Source: JBFGJY01 sp041576975 | GTDB taxonomy: Bacteria > Pseudomonadota > Gammaproteobacteria > UBA4575 | Assembly: GCA_041576975.1 (NCBI GenBank) | Contig: JBFGJY010000069.1 | Location: 1 to 12,693, forward strand | Direction: 5' to 3' | DNA length: 12,693 bases | Shown here: one piece after another, positions 1 through 6,656 of the stretch | Numbering within the stretch: the stretch's first letter is position 1 | Layout of the letters: each line of letters opens with the position of its first letter | Notes under the pieces: model-generated | The model's input: the letters and a program-made list of their open reading frames with translations, nothing else | Database searches by the model: none | What the model was told of the DNA's origin: nothing | Made by a program: the position numbers and the translations under genes

Positions 1-285
1 ATTGCGAATGTTCTGATGATCCTTACCATTAGGATTTTTAAGTACATCTTCACGAAAATATTTACCAAAACAGGCGAGAGTCTGTGCTTCATCTAAGTTA
101 TGTAGCTGTGCAAATGAAAAAATCTTACATGATCCTTCGTTTTCACCTGCTTTGTTATAAAGATCACCATTATTAAACGCAGTTGGCATATAAGAATATG
201 TGGCATTTATAACCGCAATAATTTGGTTAAATTCAATATCTTCTGGCGATAGGTAAAGTTTATTTAGAAATTCTTCAAGCTGCAT
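1..285 (-). CDS. HopJ-family protein (C-terminus cut by window edge)
   Basis: The minus strand encodes 95 codons from the ATG at 285 to the window edge without a stop. The protein begins MQLEEFLNKLYLSPEDIEF and contains the blocks YSYMPTAFNNGDLYNKAGEN, EGSCKIFSFAQL, LDEAQTLACFGKYFREDVL and GKDHQNIRN. I recognise these as the HopJ domain. Family members are roughly 110 residues, so about 15-20 residues are missing beyond base 1. The family takes its name from a Pseudomonas type III effector, but short HopJ proteins are widespread in gammaproteobacteria, usually as single genes of unknown function. Nothing here points to a secretion system. The start is fixed: the next in-frame codons upstream lead to a stop at 292-294. 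No clear Shine-Dalgarno sequence precedes it. Family assignment is firm; function is unknown. Confidence 0.88.
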   Translation of the reverse strand, partial: MQLEEFLNKLYLSPEDIEFNQIIAVINATYSYMPTAFNNGDLYNKAGENEGSCKIFSFAQLHNLDEAQTLACFGKYFREDVLKNPNGKDHQNIRN

Positions 286-383
286 ATGATATTAATTTGT
301 ATCATCTTCTAATGACATCTTTGTGTGGGTATTTTGCAGTTATATTAAGATTCTTTTTTATTATCCTCAAAGATGCATAATGC

Positions 384-402
384 GATTGCAAAGACAGCAA
401 TC
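384..402. repeat. Small inverted repeat between the 57-codon gene and the HopJ gene
   Basis: GATTGC (384-389) and GCAATC (397-402) form a 6-bp stem with a 7-nt loop inside the 152-bp gap 286-437. No T-tract follows on either strand, so it does not look like an intrinsic terminator. The rest of the gap shows only short reading frames that I cannot support as genes. Confidence 0.3.
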
Positions 403-437
403 ATGTTACCTACTACCACTATTCATCATATTTGTAT

Positions 438-611
438 TTAGTGCAATAGACTCAGCGCTTGTGTGTCAAGATTCACAAGTTTCCATACGCCATTTGGCTG
501 TTTTTCCTCATTCGCCTCACAATAAAAAATCTGCCCAAGATCATTGATTACGGTGCAATATAAGTTTGTGGCTTCATGTTTTTCAAAATACAATAACTGA
601 TTAATATCCAT
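438..611 (-). CDS. Small hypothetical protein, 57 aa
   Basis: The minus strand reads from an ATG at 609-611 to a TAA at 438-440. The protein starts MDINQLLYFEKHEATNLY, continues CTVINDLGQIFYCEANEEK and ends in LVNLDTQALSLLH. I do not recognise a family. It looks soluble and mixed in composition, with alternating hydrophobic and polar residues (possibly a small beta-rich domain), two cysteines (positions 19 and 31), and no signal peptide or membrane segment. Support for a real gene: AAGAG lies 8 nt before the ATG, a sigma-70-like promoter lies just upstream at 641-670, and the strand matches both neighbours. It may share a transcript with the HopJ gene. Against it: it is short and has no recognised homologue. 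The opposite-strand reading frame over this stretch (323-547) is less protein-like. Confidence 0.55.
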   Translation of the reverse strand: MDINQLLYFEKHEATNLYCTVINDLGQIFYCEANEEKQPNGVWKLVNLDTQALSLLH

Positions 612-640
612 TTTATATACTCTTGTAATTACTCATATTT

Positions 641-670
641 CTAATATTGGGGCATCCAATTGAATTTCAA
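641..670 (-). promoter_or_regulatory. Candidate sigma-70 promoter for the 57-codon gene
   Basis: On the minus strand, TTGAAA (665-670) is followed after 18 bp by TATTAG (641-646), which match the -35 (5/6) and -10 (4/6) boxes. Transcription would start near 634, giving a leader of about 23 nt that contains AAGAG before the ATG at 611. By eye only; AT-rich DNA yields chance matches. Confidence 0.38.
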
Positions 671-702
671 GCTCTAAATATATTCAGTAATATAACTCTC
701 AA

Positions 703-3189
703 TCAATTTTCACTTAGCAACTGTTTAGCAGGTATCTGGCTGGTACGTTGAATTGATAAATATCCAGCACCTAAAACCAATAGAGGCGCGATTAAGAGGC
801 ATAAAATTGCTGTTTTATAATTAAATATGTAATCGCCTTCTATCAAAAAAATGGAGAGCACGAAACCGATTATTACATTTAGAGCATAGGCAATCATTCC
901 AGCAATCAAACCAATAATGATGAATTGTGAACGGAAGATTTTCTGGATGAGTTTTACTCTTGCACCCAGAGCTTTATAGATTGCCGTGCTATAAGTTCGG
1001 TAATGGCGCAATATCATTTCTATTGCTATAAATACCACCAGGCTTGCAAACAAAGAAAAATACAAAATTGTTTCTACTGCATAACTTATTCGTTGTGCAA
1101 TACCACGAATTCTATTTAAAAGAAACTCTACATCGAAAAATGTCGCGCTCGGAAATTGTTTGATAAGCTCGGGCAATAAATGGCGTTGCTCTTTTTTTAG
1201 ATGTAAACTTGCAAGATAAGTTGTTGGTAGCTCTTCTAATGAGCCTGGATAAAAAATCATGTAGAAATTTGGAGTAAACGATTCCCACTCTACTGATCGA
1301 ATGCTGGTCACCATTGCCTGCACTTTTTGTGTTTCAATGGTAAATTCAAGTGTGTCGCCCAGTTCGATTTCTAAGTTCTCTGCTAATCCTTGTTCGACAG
1401 AAACGGTATTTATCTCCTGGGGCTGTGCCACATCATGCCAAGACCCCTCAACAATTTTATTGTCTTTAGGTAACTCGAAATTCCAGCTAAGTGCTAAATC
1501 ACGGCTGAGAGATTCATCTTGTCTACCCGATTCTTTACTTGCATATACACGAATAGGTTGATTATTTACTGTGCTTAGACGACCTCGAACGATTGGATAT
1601 AGTGGACTATGAGGAATATCTGTCTTTCGTAATTCATCAAGGAAATCATCTTTTTCTGATTCAAATAGGTTAATCACAAATATATTAGGTGCATTCTCAG
1701 GGACTTTTGATTGCCACGAAGCCAACAAATCATCACGCACAGTAGTGATCAAAGCTAAAGAGAAAAAAGTTACTGCAATAGCAATAATTTGCAGACTTAC
1801 TATGCGTCGATTTGCATTAATCATGCGAGCGCTAAGTTTAGTAGATACGTTTGCAGATTGACTATGCCTTACAACCCAATTGATCACTAACTGTGTTAAT
1901 AGATATGCCAATGCAATAAACACACATAAAATTATAATGATATAAGCACTCATCAATAGCTCTTGCGTACCCATAAAAACTAAAATCGACAAACCGATAA
2001 GCATAGATATCGCCGTAATGATTATTGGATGTTGTTGCATTTCTACACGATTTAGTAAAAGCTTTGGCGGTGTATGTAATAATTTTTGTAGAAATGGCCA
2101 TGCAAAGCTGGCTACGACAATAAGTGCTGTAAGACTACTCAATAAAAAAGGTTTGGCGCTAGGCAATGGCAATGTTTCAGGTATGAGCTCGCCTAAACTT
2201 TGCAAAATAAGTAAGTGCGCAACCCCCCCCAATACAAGACCGATAGCAACGGCCATCAAACTAAAGACAATAAATGGGACTAATACAACCCCCACCATGC
2301 GCTTTCCTTGTAATCCCAAACAACGCAACACGGCATATTGATAAGTCATTTCACTTGCATACTGATAACTTACTAAAGCGGCACCTACCGCACCTAATAA
2401 CACAGCGATTAGTGCAGTAATGTGTAAGAAACGATAAGCTCGTTTTAATGTTGTGGCCAATGTTTGGTTAGCTGCGTCAACCGTTACGAATTCTTGGTTA
2501 AGCTGCAAAGTTGATTTGATTGAATTTTGTAAGTGATCTAGCTCTCTCGAATCTCCTGAAAATAGGTATCTATACTTGACACGACTACCGGGCTGCACAA
2601 CTTCAGTAATAGCCACATCATCCCAATGCATCATGATGCGTGGAGTAAAACTGTAAAAACTATTACCACGATCAGGTTCATATACAAGCACTCGTGTAAT
2701 CTTAAAGGTACCCTCTCCTATATTTACCGATTGGCCCACCTCAAGAGCTAGCTCATTCAATACACGGTCTTCAGCCCAAACTTCACCTTGAGGAGGTCCA
2801 TTGCTGGTCGGATTAGCTTGACCAAACAATGTGTTAGTAATTTGCAACTGGCCACGCAAGGGATATCCAGCCGAAACCGCCTTAACGCTGCTCAATAAAA
2901 ACGCTTCATTGGCATTTGCCATGGTCTGGAAAGTAAGCGTTTGAGCTTGTCGCAACGAAGAATCAGCAATAATTACTTGTTGATTTGTTGTTAATGCTGT
3001 AGTCGACTGCAAAACAAGATCGGCAGCCAATACTTCTTTTGCTTGGTTGTTGAACAGCTGTTCTAAGCGATCACCTAATAATGTGATACTGAAGGTCACT
3101 GCACATGCAATAGCAACTGCCACGCAAAAAAGTCGAATTGCCGCTAAGCGCCATTGCCTTTTTAAAATTTTACTATAGAAAGCAAGCAT
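703..3189 (-). CDS. ybbP: FtsX/MacB-type ABC transporter permease (YbbP family)
   Basis: Large inner-membrane permease that pairs with the adjacent YbbA ATPase. The substrate is unknown; by relation to LolCE/MacB it probably moves hydrophobic or lipid-linked molecules out of the inner membrane. The match to E. coli YbbP covers its whole length, including VQPGSRVKYRYLF and PENAPNIFVINL and the stretch SVEWESFTPNFYMIF. There is one N-terminal membrane helix (about residues 16-37), a periplasmic domain (about 40-250), further helices at about 255-275, 304-327, 350-370, 388-438 and 465-484, a second soluble domain, and three C-terminal helices. I chose the ATG at 3187-3189 (MLAFYSKILKRQW, 828 aa). 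It follows the ybbA stop by 2 nt and gives the family's usual N-terminus. An upstream in-frame ATG at 3240 would overlap ybbA by 49 nt and add 17 atypical residues. Confidence 0.93.
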   Translation of the reverse strand: MLAFYSKILKRQWRLAAIRLFCVAVAIACAVTFSITLLGDRLEQLFNNQAKEVLAADLVLQSTTALTTNQQVIIADSSLRQAQTLTFQTMANANEAFLLSSVKAVSAGYPLRGQLQITNTLFGQANPTSNGPPQGEVWAEDRVLNELALEVGQSVNIGEGTFKITRVLVYEPDRGNSFYSFTPRIMMHWDDVAITEVVQPGSRVKYRYLFSGDSRELDHLQNSIKSTLQLNQEFVTVDAANQTLATTLKRAYRFLHITALIAVLLGAVGAALVSYQYASEMTYQYAVLRCLGLQGKRMVGVVLVPFIVFSLMAVAIGLVLGGVAHLLILQSLGELIPETLPLPSAKPFLLSSLTALIVVASFAWPFLQKLLHTPPKLLLNRVEMQQHPIIITAISMLIGLSILVFMGTQELLMSAYIIIILCVFIALAYLLTQLVINWVVRHSQSANVSTKLSARMINANRRIVSLQIIAIAVTFFSLALITTVRDDLLASWQSKVPENAPNIFVINLFESEKDDFLDELRKTDIPHSPLYPIVRGRLSTVNNQPIRVYASKESGRQDESLSRDLALSWNFELPKDNKIVEGSWHDVAQPQEINTVSVEQGLAENLEIELGDTLEFTIETQKVQAMVTSIRSVEWESFTPNFYMIFYPGSLEELPTTYLASLHLKKEQRHLLPELIKQFPSATFFDVEFLLNRIRGIAQRISYAVETILYFSLFASLVVFIAIEMILRHYRTYSTAIYKALGARVKLIQKIFRSQFIIIGLIAGMIAYALNVIIGFVLSIFLIEGDYIFNYKTAILCLLIAPLLVLGAGYLSIQRTSQIPAKQLLSEN
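2223..2230. repeat. Eight-base C/G homopolymer inside ybbP
   Basis: Eight consecutive C on the plus strand (G on the coding strand) encode part of VLGGVAHL in a membrane helix of YbbP. The run is intact in frame here. It stands out because the surrounding DNA is AT-rich. Confidence 0.9.
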
Positions 3190-3191
3190 TT

Positions 3192-3869
3192 TTATATTTG
3201 CACGAGGGTACCTTGTTCCAAACGATAACAACGTTTGCAACGTTTTGTTAATGATTCGTCATGAGTAACTAAAATTAATGCCGTACCTTGCTCTTGATTA
3301 AGTTCAAATAAAAGCTCAATAATTTTTTGTCCTGTTTGAGTATCTAAATTTCCAGTAGGCTCGTCAGCCAACAATAAAGGTGGAGTTGTCGCAAAGGCTC
3401 GTGCTATTGCCACACGTTGTTGCTCGCCACCTGACAAAGTTGTGGGATAATGATTTAAACGATGCCTCATGCCTACACGCTCTAATAATTGTATTGCGCA
3501 CTGTTCTGCATTTACGTTGTCATTGATTTCAAGCGGCAACATTACATTTTCAAGTGCAGTAAAACCTGGCAAAAGATGAAAAGATTGAAAGACAAAACCT
3601 ATATATTGATTGCGCAAAGCTGCACGCTCATCTTCCCCTAAAGTTTCGAGTGTATGTTGGAACAATTCAATGCTTCCCGCTGTCGGAATATCTAAGCCTG
3701 CTAGTAAACTCAACAAAGTAGTCTTACCAGAGCCAGATTGTCCCACCACGGCAATAGACTCAGCGTTGTTTACTTCTAGGTTGATCTCTTCGAGAATAGA
3801 AATTGAACCTTCCATGGAAGTGACAGCTTTGCTAACTTGTTTACATATTAGGATGGGTGAGTTCGAAAT
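3192..3869 (-). CDS. ybbA: ABC transporter ATP-binding protein (YbbA family), probable ATT start
   Basis: ATPase partner of YbbP, LolD/MacB-type. From the ATT at 3867-3869 it is 225 aa: Walker A GQSGSGKT (about 43-50), Q-loop FVFQSF (Q95), signature LSGGEQ (145-150), Walker B LLLADEP (165-171), H-loop VTHD (H203). The only conventional start is the ATG at 3813-3815, which has no Shine-Dalgarno sequence and removes the first beta-strand of the fold. Upstream of that ATG the frame stays open and reads SNSPILICKQVSKAVTS. This aligns position for position with the E. coli YbbA N-terminus; the SIL triplet falls at 24-26 in both. No ATG, GTG or TTG occurs between 3815 and the in-frame stop at 3921-3923. 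The ATT at 3869 has GGAGA 6 nt upstream and a strong promoter match about 30 nt upstream. Gene identity is certain; the start is inferred. Confidence 0.9.
   Translation of the reverse strand: MSNSPILICKQVSKAVTSMEGSISILEEINLEVNNAESIAVVGQSGSGKTTLLSLLAGLDIPTAGSIELFQHTLETLGEDERAALRNQYIGFVFQSFHLLPGFTALENVMLPLEINDNVNAEQCAIQLLERVGMRHRLNHYPTTLSGGEQQRVAIARAFATTPPLLLADEPTGNLDTQTGQKIIELLFELNQEQGTALILVTHDESLTKRCKRCYRLEQGTLVQI
3820..3849 (+). promoter_or_regulatory. Candidate sigma-70 promoter for tesA
   Basis: GTGACA (3820-3825; 5/6 to the -35 consensus), an 18-bp gap, then CATATT (3844-3849; 4/6 to the -10). A start near 3856 would give a very short leader before the ATG at 3868. It would lie wholly inside the ybbA coding region. 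Weak match. Confidence 0.33.
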
Positions 3870-3880
3870 GTTGGTTCTCC
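3867..3880 (-). promoter_or_regulatory. Ribosome binding site and ATT initiation codon of ybbA
   Basis: On the minus strand GGAGA (3876-3880) precedes ATT (3867-3869) by 6 nt, which is ideal spacing. This is the best ribosome-binding sequence available for ybbA. It decides the start in favour of ATT over the later ATG at 3815, whose upstream sequence AGCTGTCACTTCC lacks one. Confidence 0.6.
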
Positions 3881-4491
3881 GTATTGTTTTATTTTCATTA
3901 CTTATAGTGGCAACGCCCTGCTATGCCAAGGAAAATACAATTCTCGTATTAGGCGATAGTTTAAGTGCTGCCCATGGTATCGAATTAGATCATGGTTGGG
4001 TCAGTTTGTTGCAAAACAGACTTGATCAAAATTATAACGAAGACAGAACTTGGAAAGTAGTAAATGCATCAGTTAGCGGAGAGACTACCACAGGGGCATT
4101 AGCAAGGCTTCCGGATTTATTGGAACAACATCAACCAGATCTATGTATCTTGGAATTAGGGGCTAACAATGGTTTACGCGGACAATCAGTGAGCCTAATG
4201 GAAGAAAATTTAAATGACATGGTAGAGCAATGTAAAAATTATGGAACAACCTTGTTATTAGGTATAAGACTGCCACCTAATTATGGAAAAAAATATACTG
4301 AAGCTTTTCATCGCATTTATACCCTTGTAGCAGAGAAGAATAAAATTCCCGTAGTACCTTTTATACTAGAAGGCATAGCCCTGCGTGAAGGATATATGCA
4401 AGCAGATGGATTACACCCGAGCAAGGAGGCACAAGCCACTATACTTGAAAATATTTGGCCCACGCTCTCTAATCTGCTCAATTCACTATAA
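3868..4491 (+). CDS. tesA: Secreted SGNH-family esterase / acyl-CoA thioesterase I (TesA)
   Basis: Periplasmic multifunctional ester hydrolase (thioesterase I / lysophospholipase L1 / arylesterase type), 207 aa against 208 in E. coli. The N-terminus MLVLRIVLFSLLIVATPCYA is a signal peptide with likely cleavage after A20. SGNH blocks: GDSLS with catalytic S31; oxyanion G71 in SVSGET; N100 in ELGANNGLRG (E. coli has GGND at this site); D180 and H183 in DGLHP complete the triad. The start at 3868 is preferred because GGTGAG lies 6 nt upstream and it gives a clean signal peptide. The in-frame ATG at 3853 lacks a proper ribosome-binding site, and the long upstream frame is only the antisense of ybbA. 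It is divergent from ybbA-ybbP, as in E. coli, which suggests a joint role in handling acyl or lipid substrates. Confidence 0.93.
   Translation: MLVLRIVLFSLLIVATPCYAKENTILVLGDSLSAAHGIELDHGWVSLLQNRLDQNYNEDRTWKVVNASVSGETTTGALARLPDLLEQHQPDLCILELGANNGLRGQSVSLMEENLNDMVEQCKNYGTTLLLGIRLPPNYGKKYTEAFHRIYTLVAEKNKIPVVPFILEGIALREGYMQADGLHPSKEAQATILENIWPTLSNLLNSL
3901..3929 (-). promoter_or_regulatory. Sigma-70 promoter for ybbA-ybbP, inside tesA
   Basis: On the minus strand TTGGCA (3924-3929; 5/6) is followed after exactly 17 bp by TATAAG (3901-3906; 5/6). The predicted start near 3894 gives a leader of about 24 nt holding GGAGA and leading directly to the ATT at 3869. This is the best sigma-70-type match I found in the window. 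It lies within the signal-peptide-coding part of tesA. Confidence 0.6.
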
Positions 4492-4507
4492 TGTGTATTA
4501 TTTTATT

Positions 4508-4753
4508 ATGAACTGGTCTGTATATATTATTGAATCAAATGACAATTCTTATTACACGGGCATTACTACAGATATTGAGCGACGTTTTAAACAGCATGTC
4601 AATGGTTGTGGTGCGAAATTCTTTAATAGTCGAACTCCAATTAAAGTTGTATATAGAGAAGATGGCCATACTCGAAGCAGTGCCACCAGACGCGAAGTGG
4701 AAATTAAAAAATTATGTCATAGCGATAAAGTAGAGCTAATCAAACAGTATTAA
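4508..4753 (+). CDS. GIY-YIG domain protein (YhbQ/UPF0213-like), 81 aa
   Basis: Small protein made up almost wholly of a GIY-YIG nuclease-type domain. It begins MNWSVYIIESNDNSYYTGIT, with the two motif strands VYI (5-7) and YYTG (15-18), an arginine pair in DIERRF (R25/R26), and the conserved glutamate region TRREVEIKKL (E63/E65). Closest in pattern to E. coli YhbQ (about 100 aa); this copy is shorter at the C-terminus. YhbQ-like proteins have been linked to DNA repair or nuclease activity, but the role here is unproven. It starts 16 nt after the tesA stop, so it may share the tesA transcript. There is no Shine-Dalgarno sequence before the ATG. An in-frame GTG at 4493 is also possible but would add only VYYFI. 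Confidence 0.82.
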   Translation: MNWSVYIIESNDNSYYTGITTDIERRFKQHVNGCGAKFFNSRTPIKVVYREDGHTRSSATRREVEIKKLCHSDKVELIKQY

Positions 4754-4832
4754 CTTATCTTGTTATACCAATCAGCTTCTAGTAATACTTTATATTCTCT
4801 TTAATATTTAAAAAAACTGAGCATTAGCAATT

Positions 4833-5651
4833 TTAACTAGAATATATAGCCCAAGTTACATCTAAGGCTTGGCGATTCTGCCAGATATCATGTACTCGAA
4901 ATATTTTCACCCCTGCTATCACGCCTAATGCTGATGTCGCACAAGTTGCTGGCATTCTCTCTTGTGGATCTTCTTGTTTAGATATTTCTCCCATGAAACG
5001 TTTGCGACTGGTGCCAAGTAAAATCGGATAACCTAAAGAGGTTAGTTTATCTAAGTCTCGCAATAGCTCTAAATTATGCTGAGTACGTTTTCCAAAACCA
5101 ATTCCAGGGTCAAGAATTATATTTTCTTTTTTAATGCCAGCACGTTCTGCTTCATTTGCCTGTTTAACTAAAAACTCCGACACCTCTTTAGTAACATTAT
5201 CGTAGCTAGGGTTATCTTGCATGTTGGCGGGTGTTCCTTGCATATGCATTAAACAAATAGGCACATCTGAATTAGCTGCAAGTTTCAAAAGGTTCTTATC
5301 CTCACGACCTGCACTCACATCATTTAGCATTGAAGCGCCTGCATCAAGAGATGCTTTGGCGACTTCAGATAAAGTTGTGTCAATACTGATATGGATATGT
5401 GCAGGTAATTCCTTGCGCAATTCTGCAATTACATCAACGACTCTACGCTTTTGTTCAGTTGCATCTATACGCTGCGCTCCGGGTCGTGTTGATTCACCAC
5501 CGACATCGATAATATCGGCGCCTTGCTCTACCATTTCGATGCCGTGTGTAATGGCATCTTTAGAAGACGGATACAATCCGCCATCAGAAAAACTATCTGG
5601 GGTCACATTGAGCACACCCATGAGGAGTGGCTTGGAATAATCAAGTTTCAT
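4833..5651 (-). CDS. folP: Dihydropteroate synthase
   Basis: Cytoplasmic folate-pathway enzyme that condenses 6-hydroxymethyl-7,8-dihydropterin pyrophosphate with p-aminobenzoate; it is the sulfonamide target. 272 aa, near the usual length. Visible signatures: loop 1 NVTPDSFSDGG (15-25), loop 2 GGESTRPGA (51-59), ND at 110-111, MHMQGTP (135-141), DPGIGFGK (181-188), GTSRKRFMG (213-221) and RVHD (252-255). All key residues appear intact. The start at 5651 gives the family N-terminus (MKLDYSKPLLMGVLNVTPDS). No good ribosome-binding sequence is visible. It lies 36 nt after the stop of the upstream hydrolase gene, so it is probably the last gene of a lepA-led transcript. In E. coli, folP instead sits between ftsH and glmM. 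It converges on the GIY-YIG gene across a 79-bp gap without an obvious terminator hairpin. Confidence 0.96.
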   Translation of the reverse strand: MKLDYSKPLLMGVLNVTPDSFSDGGLYPSSKDAITHGIEMVEQGADIIDVGGESTRPGAQRIDATEQKRRVVDVIAELRKELPAHIHISIDTTLSEVAKASLDAGASMLNDVSAGREDKNLLKLAANSDVPICLMHMQGTPANMQDNPSYDNVTKEVSEFLVKQANEAERAGIKKENIILDPGIGFGKRTQHNLELLRDLDKLTSLGYPILLGTSRKRFMGEISKQEDPQERMPATCATSALGVIAGVKIFRVHDIWQNRQALDVTWAIYSS

Positions 5652-5687
5652 ACGCGTAGATTTGTACAGTTCGCTTTTGAGAAATAA

Positions 5688-6656
5688 TTAACGACTATAT
5701 TTAACAGATGGTAACACTTTTATCTCATTTCCAACTTCTAGCCTCATTAGATCTTCTCCCATACGAATTTCGCCACTATAGCTGTCATTCAGTTGCTTAA
5801 TTAATGCGTCTTCTTCAACACCGATGAGGATTATATGTGTAAGTACAGTCATCCGTGGCCTTGCATCACCCAAAATACGCGACATCTGATTTGGATTCGT
5901 ATGATAGCGCTCTATTTTTTGTAAGCGTGGGTTTTTTTCAAGTAGGTTTGTTTTGGCAGCAAAGATCTCATGAATGAGTAAATCAATATCTTGAGCATGA
6001 TCAACTAAATTTTTTGAATAAGTAGTATCACCAGATATCACAACTGAGCGATCCCCAAAATCAATTCGGTATCCGTAGGCAGGATCTACAGGTTTATGGT
6101 CAACTAAAAAAGCTGTAACTTTAATGCCGCTATCAGAGTAGATCACGCCTGGCTCTATCTCGTTGGCAATTAGCTTCACTGCGTTTTCATCTAAACCCGT
6201 GTATTCATGCCGTACTGTAATATCGTAGATATAAGCCTGTTGCAATTGTTGTGCAAAGTTTTGTGTGCCGTTTGGACCATATACCTGAAGTGGTTGTTGA
6301 CGCTGGTATATCCATCCTGTGAGCCACAGATCATCCAGTGCTGAAATATGATCAGAATGAAGATGAGTCAGAAAAACTTGATGGATCTCTGCAAAAGGAA
6401 TACTCAATTGATTTAGTCTTTGTAAAACTCCACGGCCCGTATCAAATAATAAATATTTTCCCCCTGCTTCGACCAATACAGCTGGACCTGATCGTCCAAC
6501 GTCTGGTCGAGGACTACCTGTGCCTAATAATGTGACACGCATGTAATCTGCAAAAATAACTACTGGCATTGTGAGTAGCATGGAGATAATTAATATTTGA
6601 ACTAATATTCTGCGAATAGAGATTTTTTTCATACACACTAATTTCGTATCGGTCAT
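5688..6656 (-). CDS. Exported metallo-beta-lactamase-fold hydrolase (RNase Z-like subgroup)
   Basis: 322 aa with an N-terminal hydrophobic segment (about residues 17-36, RILVQILIISMLLTMPVVIF) that looks like a signal peptide or anchor. The fold follows: VTLLGTGSPRPD (41-52), the metal motif THLHSDH (H98, H100, D102, H103), DHKPV (H187), SGDT (D210), YHTNP (H252) and LTHI (H274). These are the expected metal ligands of a dinuclear RNase Z/arylsulfatase-like enzyme. True RNase Z is cytoplasmic, so an exported member more likely hydrolyses a small ester, cyclic nucleotide or phosphodiester; the substrate is unknown. The ATG at 6654-6656 overlaps the lepA stop as ATGA, which suggests translational coupling. 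A second in-frame ATG eight codons later (MKKISIRR) would give a more typical signal peptide and remains possible. Confidence 0.85.
   Translation of the reverse strand: MTDTKLVCMKKISIRRILVQILIISMLLTMPVVIFADYMRVTLLGTGSPRPDVGRSGPAVLVEAGGKYLLFDTGRGVLQRLNQLSIPFAEIHQVFLTHLHSDHISALDDLWLTGWIYQRQQPLQVYGPNGTQNFAQQLQQAYIYDITVRHEYTGLDENAVKLIANEIEPGVIYSDSGIKVTAFLVDHKPVDPAYGYRIDFGDRSVVISGDTTYSKNLVDHAQDIDLLIHEIFAAKTNLLEKNPRLQKIERYHTNPNQMSRILGDARPRMTVLTHIILIGVEEDALIKQLNDSYSGEIRMGEDLMRLEVGNEIKVLPSVKYSR

Noticed and set aside
339..370. Possible promoter for the HopJ gene (TTGAGG and TATAAC on the minus strand)
   Set aside because: The spacing is 20 bp; a 17-bp alternative (TAATAT) has a poor -10. Not convincing.
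323..547. 74-codon plus-strand reading frame with a hydrophobic middle
   Set aside because: It is antisense to the better-supported 57-codon gene, has no ribosome-binding site and resembles no family.
1862..2341. Overlapping short reading frames on both strands inside ybbP
   Set aside because: They are shadows of the ybbP frame with no ribosome-binding sites or recognisable domains.
3187..3240. Upstream ATG at 3240 for ybbP (adds MQTLLSFGTRYPRANIK)
   Set aside because: It overlaps the ybbA coding end by 49 nt and adds residues atypical of the family; the ATG at 3189 follows the ybbA stop closely.
3610..3867. Long in-frame 5' extension of tesA
   Set aside because: It is antisense of ybbA, would bury the signal peptide inside the protein, and makes TesA far longer than the family.
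4385..4507. 5' extension of the GIY-YIG frame into tesA
   Set aside because: It overlaps the tesA coding end in another frame; the domain begins at MNWSVYI (4508).
4754..4832. Expected terminator between the converging GIY-YIG and folP genes
   Set aside because: I looked for a stem-loop with a T-tract on both strands and found none that is convincing.
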